From: Pseudoroseicyclus_A sp041714655
GTDB lineage: Bacteria > Pseudomonadota > Alphaproteobacteria > Rhodobacterales > Rhodobacteraceae
Assembly: GCF_041714655.1 (NCBI RefSeq)
Contig: NZ_CP168219.1
Span: 2,790,001 to 2,854,000 of the forward strand
DNA length: 64,000 bases
Reading direction: 5' to 3'
The notes under the pieces are model-generated. The model was not told the origin of the DNA and did not search any database. It saw only the letters and a list, made by a program, of their open reading frames with translations. Both the position numbers and the translations under genes were made by a program. The stretch's first letter is position 1; every line of letters starts with the position of its first letter. Below are positions 25,809 to 32,746 of the stretch, one piece after another.

Positions 25809-27110
25809 TCATGACCGCACCTCCTCAAGGATCAGGGGCATCTGGGGCGGCGGCGCCTCGCCCAGCGTGAAGGCCGCCCGCACCGCCTCCGCCGCGGCGA
25901 AGGCATCCTCCTCGGTCGCGGCATGCAGCGTGCAGAGCGGCGCGCCCGGGGCGAGCTCCGTGCCGAGCGCCGCGATGTCGGAGAGGCCGACCGCCGGGTT
26001 CACCCGGTCGCTTTCCACCTGCCGCCCGCCGCCGAGGGCGACGACGGCATGGCCCAGCGCCTCGCCGTCGATGGCGGTGACGAAGCCGCCCTCCGGCGCC
26101 GTCACGTCGCCAACGATCTCGGCCGCCGGCAGATGGGTGCGCCAGTCCTCCGCCATGTCGGGCGGCCCGCCGAGGGCGGCCAGCATCTCGCACAAGCGCT
26201 CGAGCGCCTCGCCGGACGCGATCGCCGCCGCCGCCTTCTCCGCCCCGCCCGGGATGCCGCCGAGCTCCAGCGCCCGGCCCGCCAGCGCGACGGAAAGGTC
26301 ATGGAGACGCGGCGCCGCCGCCCGCCCCTCGCTGAGGACGGACATGCAGACCGCCACCTCCAGCGCATTGCCCATGGCGGGCGCCAGCGGCTGCGACATG
26401 TCGGTGATCAGCGCATCCGTCGGGCAGCCGGCGCCGGTGCCGGCTGCAGTCAGCGCCTCCGCCAGCGCCCGCGCCTCCTCGGGCCGCTTCATGAAGGCGC
26501 CGGACCCGCATTTGACGTCGAGCACCAGCGCGTCGAGCCCCGCCGCCAGCTTCTTCGACAGGATCGAGGCGGTGATGAGGTCGATGCTCTCCACCGTGCC
26601 CGTGACGTCGCGGATCGCGTAGAGCCGCCGGTCGGCCGGGGCGATCTCGCCGGTGGCGCCGACGATGGCGCAGCCGACCTGCTCAGTGATCGCCCGGAGC
26701 TCCCTCTCACTGACCTGGGTGGAGACGCCGGGCACCGCCTCGAGCTTGTCGAGCGTGCCGCCGGTATGCCCCAGCCCCCGGCCGGAGATCATCGGCACAT
26801 AGGCCCCGCAGGCGGCCAGTGCCGGGGCGAGGATCAGCGACACCGGATCGCCCACGCCGCCTGTCGAATGCTTGTCGATCACCGGGCCCGGCAGGTCCCA
26901 CGCGAGCACCCGGCCCGAATCGCGAAAGCCCGCTGTCAGCGCCACGCGCCCCGCCTCGCCGAGCCCCTTGAGCATGACGGCCATGGCGAAGGCCCCGGCC
27001 TGCGCGTCCGACACCTCGCCCGTGGCGAGCCCGGCGGCGAAGCGGGCCAGCGCCCCCTCCGGCAGCGCCTCCCCCCTCCGGACGGCGGCGATGAGCGCGC
27101 GCGGCTCCAT
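25809..27110 (-). CDS. deoA: Thymidine phosphorylase
   Basis: 433 residues. The phosphate-binding loop KHSTGGVGDPVSLILAP and MISGRGLGHTGGTLDKLE are the signature of the nucleoside phosphorylase type II family. LDVKCGSGAFM and the C-terminal barrel-sandwich domain (about 340-430) complete the enzyme. It cleaves thymidine or deoxyuridine to base and deoxyribose-1-phosphate. It lies two bases from cdd and 28 bases before deoB in the same operon. Confidence 0.95.
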   Translation of the reverse strand: MEPRALIAAVRRGEALPEGALARFAAGLATGEVSDAQAGAFAMAVMLKGLGEAGRVALTAGFRDSGRVLAWDLPGPVIDKHSTGGVGDPVSLILAPALAACGAYVPMISGRGLGHTGGTLDKLEAVPGVSTQVSERELRAITEQVGCAIVGATGEIAPADRRLYAIRDVTGTVESIDLITASILSKKLAAGLDALVLDVKCGSGAFMKRPEEARALAEALTAAGTGAGCPTDALITDMSQPLAPAMGNALEVAVCMSVLSEGRAAAPRLHDLSVALAGRALELGGIPGGAEKAAAAIASGEALERLCEMLAALGGPPDMAEDWRTHLPAAEIVGDVTAPEGGFVTAIDGEALGHAVVALGGGRQVESDRVNPAVGLSDIAALGTELAPGAPLCTLHAATEEDAFAAAEAVRAAFTLGEAPPPQMPLILEEVRS

Positions 27111-27112
27111 CC

Positions 27113-27499
27113 TCAGCTCATGTAATCGCGGGAAAACCCGCCGGGGAGGAGGTCGCCTATCGTCGTCACCTCCACCTTGCCGTCCATCGTCGCCATATGG
27201 ACCTGCACCTCCGCCGCGCCGAATTCCTTCAGCTTCTGCCGGCAGCCACCGCAGGGCGTCACCGGCATGGGCGAGCCGGCGATGACGGCGACCTCGCGGA
27301 TCTCGGTCTCCCCCGCCGCCACCATGGCGGCGATGGCCCCGGCCTCGGCGCAGGTGCCTTCGGGATAGGCGACATTCTCGACATTGACGCCGAGATAGAC
27401 CCGCCCCGAGGCCGCGCGGATCGCCGCCCCGACCTTGAAGTCCGAATAGGGCGCGTGGGCATTCTCGCGCACCGCCTTCGCCGCCTCGATCAGATCCAT
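27113..27499 (-). CDS. cdd: Cytidine deaminase
   Basis: 128 residues, the short tetrameric type. The zinc site is CAE in GTCAEAGAIAAMVAAG (Cys ligand and catalytic Glu) with PCGGCRQKL giving the other two Cys ligands. It converts (deoxy)cytidine to (deoxy)uridine. First gene of the minus-strand cdd-deoA-deoB-add-upp operon, which together scavenges nucleosides. No purine nucleoside phosphorylase or deoC is present in this operon. Confidence 0.94.
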   Translation of the reverse strand: MDLIEAAKAVRENAHAPYSDFKVGAAIRAASGRVYLGVNVENVAYPEGTCAEAGAIAAMVAAGETEIREVAVIAGSPMPVTPCGGCRQKLKEFGAAEVQVHMATMDGKVEVTTIGDLLPGGFSRDYMS

Positions 27500-27641
27500 C
27501 GCTCGCCTCCGTCCGAAAGGTCCCGCCAGCCTGCGGCGCCGCCCCCGGGGATGCAAGGCCCGACGCCGCGCGCACCCGAGCGTCGCCTCAGCCCGCCCAG
27601 TCCTGTCCACCCCCTGCCTCTGCCCCTTTCCAAATATGCTT

Positions 27642-27680
27642 CGGGGGGTTCGGGGGGCAGACAGCCCCCCGAACCCCCCG
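27642..27680. repeat. Perfect 16-bp G/C hairpin in the cdd-deoR intergenic region
   Basis: Arms CGGGGGGTTCGGGGGG and CCCCCCGAACCCCCCG pair over 16 bases with a 7-base loop (27658-27664). TTTCCAAATA just to its left matches the AAATA flank of the repeats at 13949-14171. It lies between two divergent genes, upstream of both, so it is not a normal terminator for either. Confidence 0.7.
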
Positions 27681-27717
27681 TCCCACCCTCTGGACAACTC
27701 ACGCTTTCCCACGCTAA

Positions 27718-27734
27718 TGCACGATCATGCACGT
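27718..27734 (+). promoter_or_regulatory. Possible DeoR-type operator (direct repeat)
   Basis: ATGCACG occurs twice, separated by ATC, overlapping the start codon of the DeoR-family gene. A direct repeat over the start codon suggests autorepression. It could also affect the divergent cdd operon. Only position and repetition support this. Confidence 0.35.
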
Positions 27735-28476
27735 TTCACCCCCAGACGCCCGGCGCGAAGCCATCGCCACCCGCCTCTCCGCGGGCAGCCCGGTGAGCTC
27801 CGCCGCCCTCGCGGCGGAGTATCGCGTCTCGGAGGACGCCATCCGCCGCGACCTCCGTGCCCTCGCCGCCGCCGGGCGCTGCACAAGGGTCTATGGCGGG
27901 GCCCTGCCGCTCTCCCCCGCCGGCCGCCCCCTGGCCACCCGTCAAACCGAGGATCTCGCCGCCAAGCGCGCCCTCGCCGAGGTCGCCGCCCGCCTCGCTT
28001 CCCCCGGCCAGACGCTCTTCCTCGACACCGGCAGCACGGTGGCGATCCTCGCGCCGCTCCTCCCCGCCGGCGTCACCATCTTCACCAATTCGCTGCCCGC
28101 CGCGGCCGCGCTCTCGGGGCGCACCGATCTCCGCCTCCACCTCATCGGCGGCCGCGTCTCGGCAGAGACCGGCGGCACCACCGGCGCCGCCGCGATCCGC
28201 GAGGCCCGGAGCCTCCGCCCCGACCTCGCCTTCCTCGGCGCCTGCGCCCTCTCGGCCGAGGGCATAGCCGCCTTCGACCCGGAGGATGCCGAGCTCAAGC
28301 GCGCCCTCATCGCCTCCGCCCGCGCCACGGCGCTGATGATGACGAGCGCCAAGCTCGAGACGCATGCGCCCCACCCGGTCGCCCCGCTCACCGCCCTCAC
28401 GCATCTCATTCTGGAACAGGGCGCCCCCGGCTATGACGGCCCGGCGCTCCACCGCCCCCCGAAGGATCCCTCATGA
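27727..28476 (+). CDS. DeoR/GlpR family transcriptional regulator
   Basis: 249 residues. The N-terminal helix-turn-helix AALAAEYRVSEDAIRRDLRAL (about 28-50) is followed by the CTRVYGGALPL wing. The sugar-phosphate-binding DeoR C-domain has FLDTGSTVAILAPLL, FTNSLPAAAAL and GGRVSAETGGTTG. Such regulators sense phosphorylated sugars, and deoxyribose-5-phosphate would fit the divergent nucleoside operon (inference). It overlaps the MFS gene (ATGA), which is likely co-regulated. Confidence 0.9.
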   Translation: MHVSPPDARREAIATRLSAGSPVSSAALAAEYRVSEDAIRRDLRALAAAGRCTRVYGGALPLSPAGRPLATRQTEDLAAKRALAEVAARLASPGQTLFLDTGSTVAILAPLLPAGVTIFTNSLPAAAALSGRTDLRLHLIGGRVSAETGGTTGAAAIREARSLRPDLAFLGACALSAEGIAAFDPEDAELKRALIASARATALMMTSAKLETHAPHPVAPLTALTHLILEQGAPGYDGPALHRPPKDPS

Positions 28477-29591
28477 CCCTTGCCCCCGCCTCCCGCGCTA
28501 CCCGGCTCGCCTTTCTCGTCGGCGGCTTCCTGCCCTCGGCCTGGGCGCCGCTCATCCCCTTCGCGAAAGAGCGGGTGGGGGCGGACGAGGGGCTCCTTGG
28601 CCTCCTCCTCCTCTGCCTCGGCATCGGATCGGTGATCGCCATGCCGCTCACCGGCACCATCGCCGCCCGCACCGGGCCGCGGCCGGTGATCCTCATCGGC
28701 GGCGCCGGGCTGGTGCTGGCGACGCCCTTCCTGATGATCGCGGCCGGGCCCCTCGCCCTCGGCGCCGCGCTCTTCGTCTTCGGCGCCTCGCTGGGAAGCC
28801 TCGACGTCGCCATGAACGTCCATGCGGTGGAGGTCGAGCGGCGGGACACGCGGCCCCTCATGTCGGGCTTCCATGCGATGTTCTCCGTCGGCGGCATCCT
28901 CGGCGCCGGCGGCGCGACGCTGATGCTGACCCTCGGCGCCGGGCCGATTGCGACGGCGCTGACAGCGGCGGTTCTCGCCGCCCTGGCGCTCGCCGTCGCG
29001 GCACCCGGGCTCCTGCGCGCCGGCGGCGAGGAGCCGCCGCCCCTCGCCCTGCCCCGCGGCATCGTCCTTCTCTTCGCCGGGCTGGCGGCGGTCTGCTTCC
29101 TGGCCGAGGGCGCGGTGCTCGACTGGGGCGCGCTGCTGCTGACGGGGCTCGACCGGCTGGACGCGGCGCAGGCGGGCCTCGGCTACATGGCCTTTTCGGT
29201 GACGATGACGGCCGGGCGGCTGACCGGCGACCGGATCGTCGCGGCGCTCGGCCGCTTCCACGTGCTCTTCTGGGGCGGGCTGATCGCCAGTGCCGGGATC
29301 GTGCTGGCGGTGATGCTGCCGGGCGCCGCCGCGCTGGCGGGCTTCGCGCTGATCGGCGTCGGGGCGGCGAACCTCGTGCCGGTGGTCTTCTCGCTGACCG
29401 GCAAGCAGACCCTCATGCCCCCGGCGCTCGCCATCGCGGCGGTGACGACGACGGGCTATGCGGGCGTGCTCCTCGGCCCGGCGCTCATCGGCTTCCTCGC
29501 CGACTGGACGAGCCTGCCCCTCGCCTTCGGAATGCTGGCGGTGCTGATGCTGGCCTTCCCGCTGACGGCGCGGCGGGCCTGGAAGGCGTGA
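28473..29591 (+). CDS. MFS transporter
   Basis: 372 residues, about twelve hydrophobic helices. The loop between helices 2 and 3 has TGTIAARTGPRPVI, the MFS motif-A position, and DVAMNVHAVEVERR follows helix 4, resembling YbjJ-type transporters. Co-translated with the DeoR-family regulator and divergent from nucleoside salvage genes, so a nucleoside, base or sugar substrate is a fair guess but no more. Confidence 0.82.
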   Translation: MTLAPASRATRLAFLVGGFLPSAWAPLIPFAKERVGADEGLLGLLLLCLGIGSVIAMPLTGTIAARTGPRPVILIGGAGLVLATPFLMIAAGPLALGAALFVFGASLGSLDVAMNVHAVEVERRDTRPLMSGFHAMFSVGGILGAGGATLMLTLGAGPIATALTAAVLAALALAVAAPGLLRAGGEEPPPLALPRGIVLLFAGLAAVCFLAEGAVLDWGALLLTGLDRLDAAQAGLGYMAFSVTMTAGRLTGDRIVAALGRFHVLFWGGLIASAGIVLAVMLPGAAALAGFALIGVGAANLVPVVFSLTGKQTLMPPALAIAAVTTTGYAGVLLGPALIGFLADWTSLPLAFGMLAVLMLAFPLTARRAWKA

Positions 29592-29597
29592 GGGGGG

Positions 29598-29619
29598 GCC
29601 GGGCTGAAGCCCGGCCTAC
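29598..29619. repeat. REP-like palindrome (GGGCT/AGCCC class)
   Basis: GCCGGGCT-GA-AGCCCGGC followed by CTAC. This is the inverted orientation of the GTAGG-CCGGGCTTCAGCCCGG unit at 32715. It lies eight bases past the MFS stop codon and may act as a transcript end. Confidence 0.6.
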
Positions 29620-29670
29620 GGGGGCCGGGGGCCGGCCCTCGCTTGGAGGGCGCCGTCCTGGGAACCAGCC

Positions 29671-29693
29671 GTAGGGTGGGTTTTCAACCCACC
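29671..29693. repeat. REP-like palindrome (GGGTT/AACCC class)
   Basis: GTAGGGTGGGTTTTCAACCC plus ACC: arms GGTGGGTT and AACCCACC with a two-base centre. Identical in design to the units at 32330, 32575 and (inverted) 34735. Confidence 0.65.
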
Positions 29694-29724
29694 GCCCTCC
29701 CTCACCACCGCGCCCTGACCTCTC

Positions 29725-29890
29725 CGCGCAGGGCGAGCGCCGGCCCGGGGGTTGGCGCTCCTGCCGGTGAGGCGGCGCGCTTCATGGTGCAGCCACCTCC
29801 GCCCCAACCGCATCGCCCAGCCCCACCAGAGCGCCAGCCCGCGGGACGGGCCGGCGCTCGCCCTGCGCCTGCGGCGCGTACCGGGCGGGG
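29725..29890 (+). repeat. Long-stem intergenic repeat, copy A
   Basis: 166 bases. The outer ends are exact inverted repeats of 21 bases (CGCAGGGCGAGCGCC... with ...GGCGCTCGCCCTGCG). A second inner pair (TTGGCGCTC with GAGCGCCA) lengthens the stem. The centre holds a conserved C-T-T-ATGGTGC-type box. Copies B and C have the same orientation, with about 80% or more identity at the ends by eye. Confidence 0.8.
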
Positions 29891-29923
29891 ACACCGCAGA
29901 AGCGTTGGAAAGGGCAATCCTTC

Positions 29924-29945
29924 GTAGGGCGGGCTTCAGCCCGCC
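29924..29945. repeat. REP-like palindrome (GGGCT/AGCCC class)
   Basis: GTAGGGCGGGCTTCAGCCCG plus CC, arms GGCGGGCT and AGCCCGCC. Same family as 29598 and 32715. Confidence 0.6.
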
Positions 29946-30030
29946 ACCCCCCGCGGCAAGCCCCCCCGCCCTGTGCTCCCGCGAAGGGACGGCGGGCGGG
30001 GCGATTGCCGGAGGCGAGCGCCGTCCGGCG

Positions 30031-30513
30031 TCAGAACGCCTCGGGCACCGCCTCGCGGGCCATGTGGTCCAGCACCGCGTTGACGAAGCTCGGCTCCTTC
30101 CCCTCGGGGAAGAACGCCCGCGCCACGTCGACGAACTCGCTGATCACCACGCGCGGCGGCGTCTCCTTCGCCACCATCTCCGCCCCCGCAGCCCGGAAGA
30201 GGGCCCGCAAAGTCGGGTCGATCCGGGCAATCGGCCATTTGGCCACCAGCGCCCGGTCGGTCATCTGGTCGATCACCGCCTGCCGGCTCACCGCCTCGGT
30301 CATCAGCGCCCGGAAGAGGTCGATATCGCCGTCCTGATATTCGCCCTCCTCGTAGACCGCGCCGAAGCGGTGCATCTCGAACTCGCGGATGACCTTATCG
30401 ATCCGCTGGCCCTGCGCCTCCATCTGGAAGAGCGCCTGCACCGCATAGAGCCGCGACGCCGATTTCATCTTTCGCCGCTGGTTATTGCTGAGGTTGTCGC
30501 CGCGGAGGCTCAT
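30031..30513 (-). CDS. nusB: Transcription antitermination factor NusB
   Basis: 160 residues, all-helical. RRKMKSASRLYAVQALFQME is the RNA-binding N-terminus with the basic cluster and ARLYAVQALF helix typical of NusB, and VVISEFVDVARAF and FVNAVLDHMAR the C-terminal helices. It binds boxA of ribosomal RNA leaders with NusE. The start at 30511-30513 overlaps the ribH stop (ATGA). A shorter start at MKSASRL is possible. Gene order ribB-ribH-nusB is classic. Confidence 0.93.
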   Translation of the reverse strand: MSLRGDNLSNNQRRKMKSASRLYAVQALFQMEAQGQRIDKVIREFEMHRFGAVYEEGEYQDGDIDLFRALMTEAVSRQAVIDQMTDRALVAKWPIARIDPTLRALFRAAGAEMVAKETPPRVVISEFVDVARAFFPEGKEPSFVNAVLDHMAREAVPEAF

Positions 30514-31040
30514 GCGGGCGTGCCCCCGCGCGCCATCAGGATGTCGGAGGTGAAGCCCGCCCCGCGGCTCCGCCCGCCCCATCTGCGCGAGAGCGCCAGC
30601 AGATGCAGCGCCGCCGCCGCCGCACCCGCGCCCTTGTTGGCTTGCGCCGGATCGGCGCGGACGACGGCCTGGCCGTGGTTCTCCACCGTCAGGATGCCGT
30701 TGCCGAGCGGCAGGCCCTGCAGCGCGAGGAGCTGCAGCGCGCGCGACGAGTCGTTGCAGACCGTCTCGTAATGCGTCGTCTCGCCGCGGATCACGCAGCC
30801 GAGCGCCACGAAAGCGTCGAAATCGGCGAGCTTCGCGGCCATGGCGATGGCCGGCGCCACTTCCAGCGCGCCGGGAACCTCGACGGTCTCGTGGGTCGCG
30901 CCGGCGGCCTCGAGCTCGGCCCGGGCACCCGCCAGCGCCATGTCGGCGATGTCGCGGTAGAAGGGCGCGACGACGATCAGCGCCTTGACCGGCCGGTCGA
31001 ACTCGGGCCGCGGCAGGGCGTATTCGGAGGCTCCGGCCAT
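30510..31040 (-). CDS. ribH: 6,7-dimethyl-8-ribityllumazine synthase
   Basis: 176 residues from the ATG at 31038-31040 (MAGASEYALP). Motifs: APFYRDIADMAL, VPGALEVAPAI, ALGCVIRGETTHYETVCN (the catalytic His is in ETTHYE) and GNGILTVENHGQAV. It joins the RibB product with the ribitylaminouracil intermediate in riboflavin synthesis. Four bases separate it from ribB and it overlaps nusB. Confidence 0.95.
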   Translation of the reverse strand: MAGASEYALPRPEFDRPVKALIVVAPFYRDIADMALAGARAELEAAGATHETVEVPGALEVAPAIAMAAKLADFDAFVALGCVIRGETTHYETVCNDSSRALQLLALQGLPLGNGILTVENHGQAVVRADPAQANKGAGAAAAALHLLALSRRWGGRSRGAGFTSDILMARGGTPA

Positions 31041-31044
31041 CGGA

Positions 31045-32172
31045 TCAGCCTTTCGGAATGGGCCGCGTGCCGGCGATCTCGATGCCATAGGCCTCGAGTC
31101 CGACGATGCGCGGTTTGGGAGAATTGGTGAGAAGCTCGATCCGGCTGAGGCCGAGCGTCGAGAGGATCTGCGCGCCCACCCCGTACTGGCGGAGCGTCTG
31201 CGGCGAGACCTCGCCGGCGCCGGAGATCTTCATGTGCAGGTCCCGCAGCAGCACCAGCGCCCCACGCCCCTCGGCGGCAATGGCGCGCATTGCGTCGGCG
31301 AAGAGGCTCGCCCGCCCCGCCGGCCCGCAGCCGACGATGTCCTTCATCGCGTCCTGGGCATGCATCCGCACCAGCACCGGTTCCTCGCCCGAGATGTCGC
31401 CCTTGATGAGCACGATATGCTCGGCGCCCTGCGTTACGTCCGAGAAGATGCGCAGCTCCCACTCCCCGCCGAATTCGGAGGTGATGGTCTGCGCCTCGGT
31501 CTGGCGGACGAGATTGTCGTGCCGGCGGCGGTAGGCGATGAGGTCGCTGATCGTGCCGATCTTGAGCCCGTGCTTCTGCGCGAAGGCGACGAGATCGGGC
31601 AGCCGCGCCATCGAGCCGTCCTCGTTCATGATCTCGCAGATCACGCCGGAGGGGTTGAGGCCGGCCAGCCGGGCGATATCCACCGAGGCTTCGGTATGCC
31701 CGGCGCGCACGAGCACCCCGCCCTCACGGGCGCGGAGCGGAAAGACATGGCCCGGCGTCGCGATATCCTGCGCGCCCTTGCCGGCGTCGATGGCGACGGC
31801 GACGGTCAGCGCCCGGTCGGCAGCGGAGATGCCGGTGGAGACGCCCTCGCGCGCCTCGATCGAGGTGGTGAAGGCCGTCTCGTGCCGCGAGGAATTCTGC
31901 TGGGCCATGAGCGGCAGGCCCAGCGCGTCGATCCGCTCGGAGGTGAGCGCGAGGCAGATGAGCCCGCGGCCATGGGTGGCCATGAAGTTGATGGCATCCG
32001 GCGTCGCCATCTGCGCGGGGATGACGAGGTCGCCCTCGTTCTCGCGATCCTCGTGATCGACAAGCACGAACATCCGCCCGTTGCGGGCGTCGTTGATGAT
32101 CTCGTCGACGGTGGAGATCGCGTCGGACCAGTCGCGCTCGATCGGGCCGGGATTTTCGAAGGTCATGGGCAT
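31045..32172 (-). CDS. ribB: 3,4-dihydroxy-2-butanone-4-phosphate synthase with degenerate GTP cyclohydrolase II-like domain
   Basis: 375 residues. The RibB half (about 1-205) is intact: VLVDHEDRENEGDLVIPAQM (acidic metal ligands), RGLICLALT, TAFTTSIEAREGVSTGISA, TPGHVFPLRA and GHTEASVDIARLAG. The RibA-like half keeps the ends of the fold (RMHAQDAMKDIVGCG, RQYGVGAQILSTLGL, LLTNSPKPRIVGLEAYGIEI) but lacks the zinc-binding S-E-C-x-T-G-D...C-D-C-G cluster, with only one Cys left in the region. So GTP cyclohydrolase II activity is unlikely. Similar RibB proteins with an altered tail are known in alphaproteobacteria (RibBX). The start at 32172 or 32166 cannot be separated. Confidence 0.92.
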   Translation of the reverse strand: MPMTFENPGPIERDWSDAISTVDEIINDARNGRMFVLVDHEDRENEGDLVIPAQMATPDAINFMATHGRGLICLALTSERIDALGLPLMAQQNSSRHETAFTTSIEAREGVSTGISAADRALTVAVAIDAGKGAQDIATPGHVFPLRAREGGVLVRAGHTEASVDIARLAGLNPSGVICEIMNEDGSMARLPDLVAFAQKHGLKIGTISDLIAYRRRHDNLVRQTEAQTITSEFGGEWELRIFSDVTQGAEHIVLIKGDISGEEPVLVRMHAQDAMKDIVGCGPAGRASLFADAMRAIAAEGRGALVLLRDLHMKISGAGEVSPQTLRQYGVGAQILSTLGLSRIELLTNSPKPRIVGLEAYGIEIAGTRPIPKG

Positions 32173-32329
32173 GGGGCTTCCCGCAAATCTGGGCGGGAGA
32201 TAGTGGATGAGGGGCCGCTTGGCCAGAGGCGGGGCGCGGCGCATGGCTGCCATGCGGGCGGGAAAGGTCGGCTGGCGGTTGGCCCTTCGGGGCGGAGGGG
32301 TCTCAGCCCCCTCCTGCGCGGCTCCCCCC

Positions 32330-32352
32330 GTAGGGTGGGTTTTCAACCCACC
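32330..32352. repeat. REP-like palindrome (GGGTT/AACCC class)
   Basis: GTAGGGTGGGTTTTCAACCC plus ACC, identical to the unit at 29671-29693. Confidence 0.65.
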
Positions 32353-32382
32353 ATCCCCCTCGCAACCGGGCACACCCGTCAC

Positions 32383-32549
32383 CGCGCAGGGCGAGCGCCG
32401 GGCCGGGGGTTGGCGCTCCAACGGTTACGCGGCGCACTTTATGGTGCCGCCACCTCCCCGCTCACTGGCCGGGCCCAGCCCCACCAGAGCGCCAGCCCGC
32501 GGGACGGGCCGGCGCTCGCCCTGCGCCTGCGGCGCGTAACGGGCGGGGG
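32383..32549 (+). repeat. Long-stem intergenic repeat, copy B
   Basis: 167 bases, same orientation and ends as copies A and C. Box TTTATGGTGC is present in the centre, as in copy C. The left arm has GGGCCG instead of GGCCCG, one small break in the stem. Confidence 0.8.
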
Positions 32550-32574
32550 AACAGCTCGGCCGTCAGGTGCGGGC

Positions 32575-32597
32575 GTAGGGTGGGTTTGTAACCCACC
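32575..32597. repeat. REP-like palindrome (GGGTT/AACCC class)
   Basis: GTAGGGTGGGTTTGTAACCC plus ACC. The centre differs (TGT for TTC), but the arms are the same as at 29671 and 32330. Confidence 0.65.
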
Positions 32598-32679
32598 TTC
32601 TCCTCGCAACCGGGCGCCCCGGCGCCCTGCGCCGTGCCGGCGCGCACCGGGCGGGGCACCGACAAACCGTCGCGCCATC

Positions 32680-32699
32680 GGTGGATTGCAAACCCACCC
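32680..32699. repeat. Diverged REP-like palindrome
   Basis: GGTGGATTGCAAACCCACC, a worn copy of the GGTGGGTT/AACCCACC unit with GATT in the left arm. Confidence 0.45.
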
Positions 32700-32714
32700 G
32701 ACAGGGCCGCCCGC

Positions 32715-32737
32715 GTAGGCCGGGCTTCAGCCCGGCA
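32715..32737. repeat. REP-like palindrome (GGGCT/AGCCC class)
   Basis: GTAGGCCGGGCTTCAGCCCG plus GCA, ten bases past the stop codon of the SulP gene on the minus strand. The arms GCCGGGCT and AGCCCGGC match the unit at 29598. Confidence 0.6.
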
Positions 32738-32746
32738 CCCCCTCCC

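Larger units (their letters stand above)
29592..30030. other. Repeat-filled intergenic region (MFS gene to nusB)
   Basis: About 440 bases with no gene. It contains three short REP-like palindromes and copy A of the long-stem repeat, each listed separately. The reading frames across it are products of the repeats, occur in all copies and are not considered genes. Confidence 0.7.
32173..32746. other. Repeat-filled intergenic region (ribB to sulP)
   Basis: 574 bases with no credible gene. It holds two GGGTT-class palindromes, one truncated palindrome, one GGGCT-class palindrome and copy B of the long-stem repeat, plus a partial repeat of its right end near 32600-32660. No FMN riboswitch consensus is seen ahead of ribB. 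Confidence 0.7.

Noticed and set aside
32173..32330. FMN riboswitch ahead of ribB
   Set aside because: The conserved FMN aptamer blocks (such as AGGGGC...CCGAC...) are not found in the leader.
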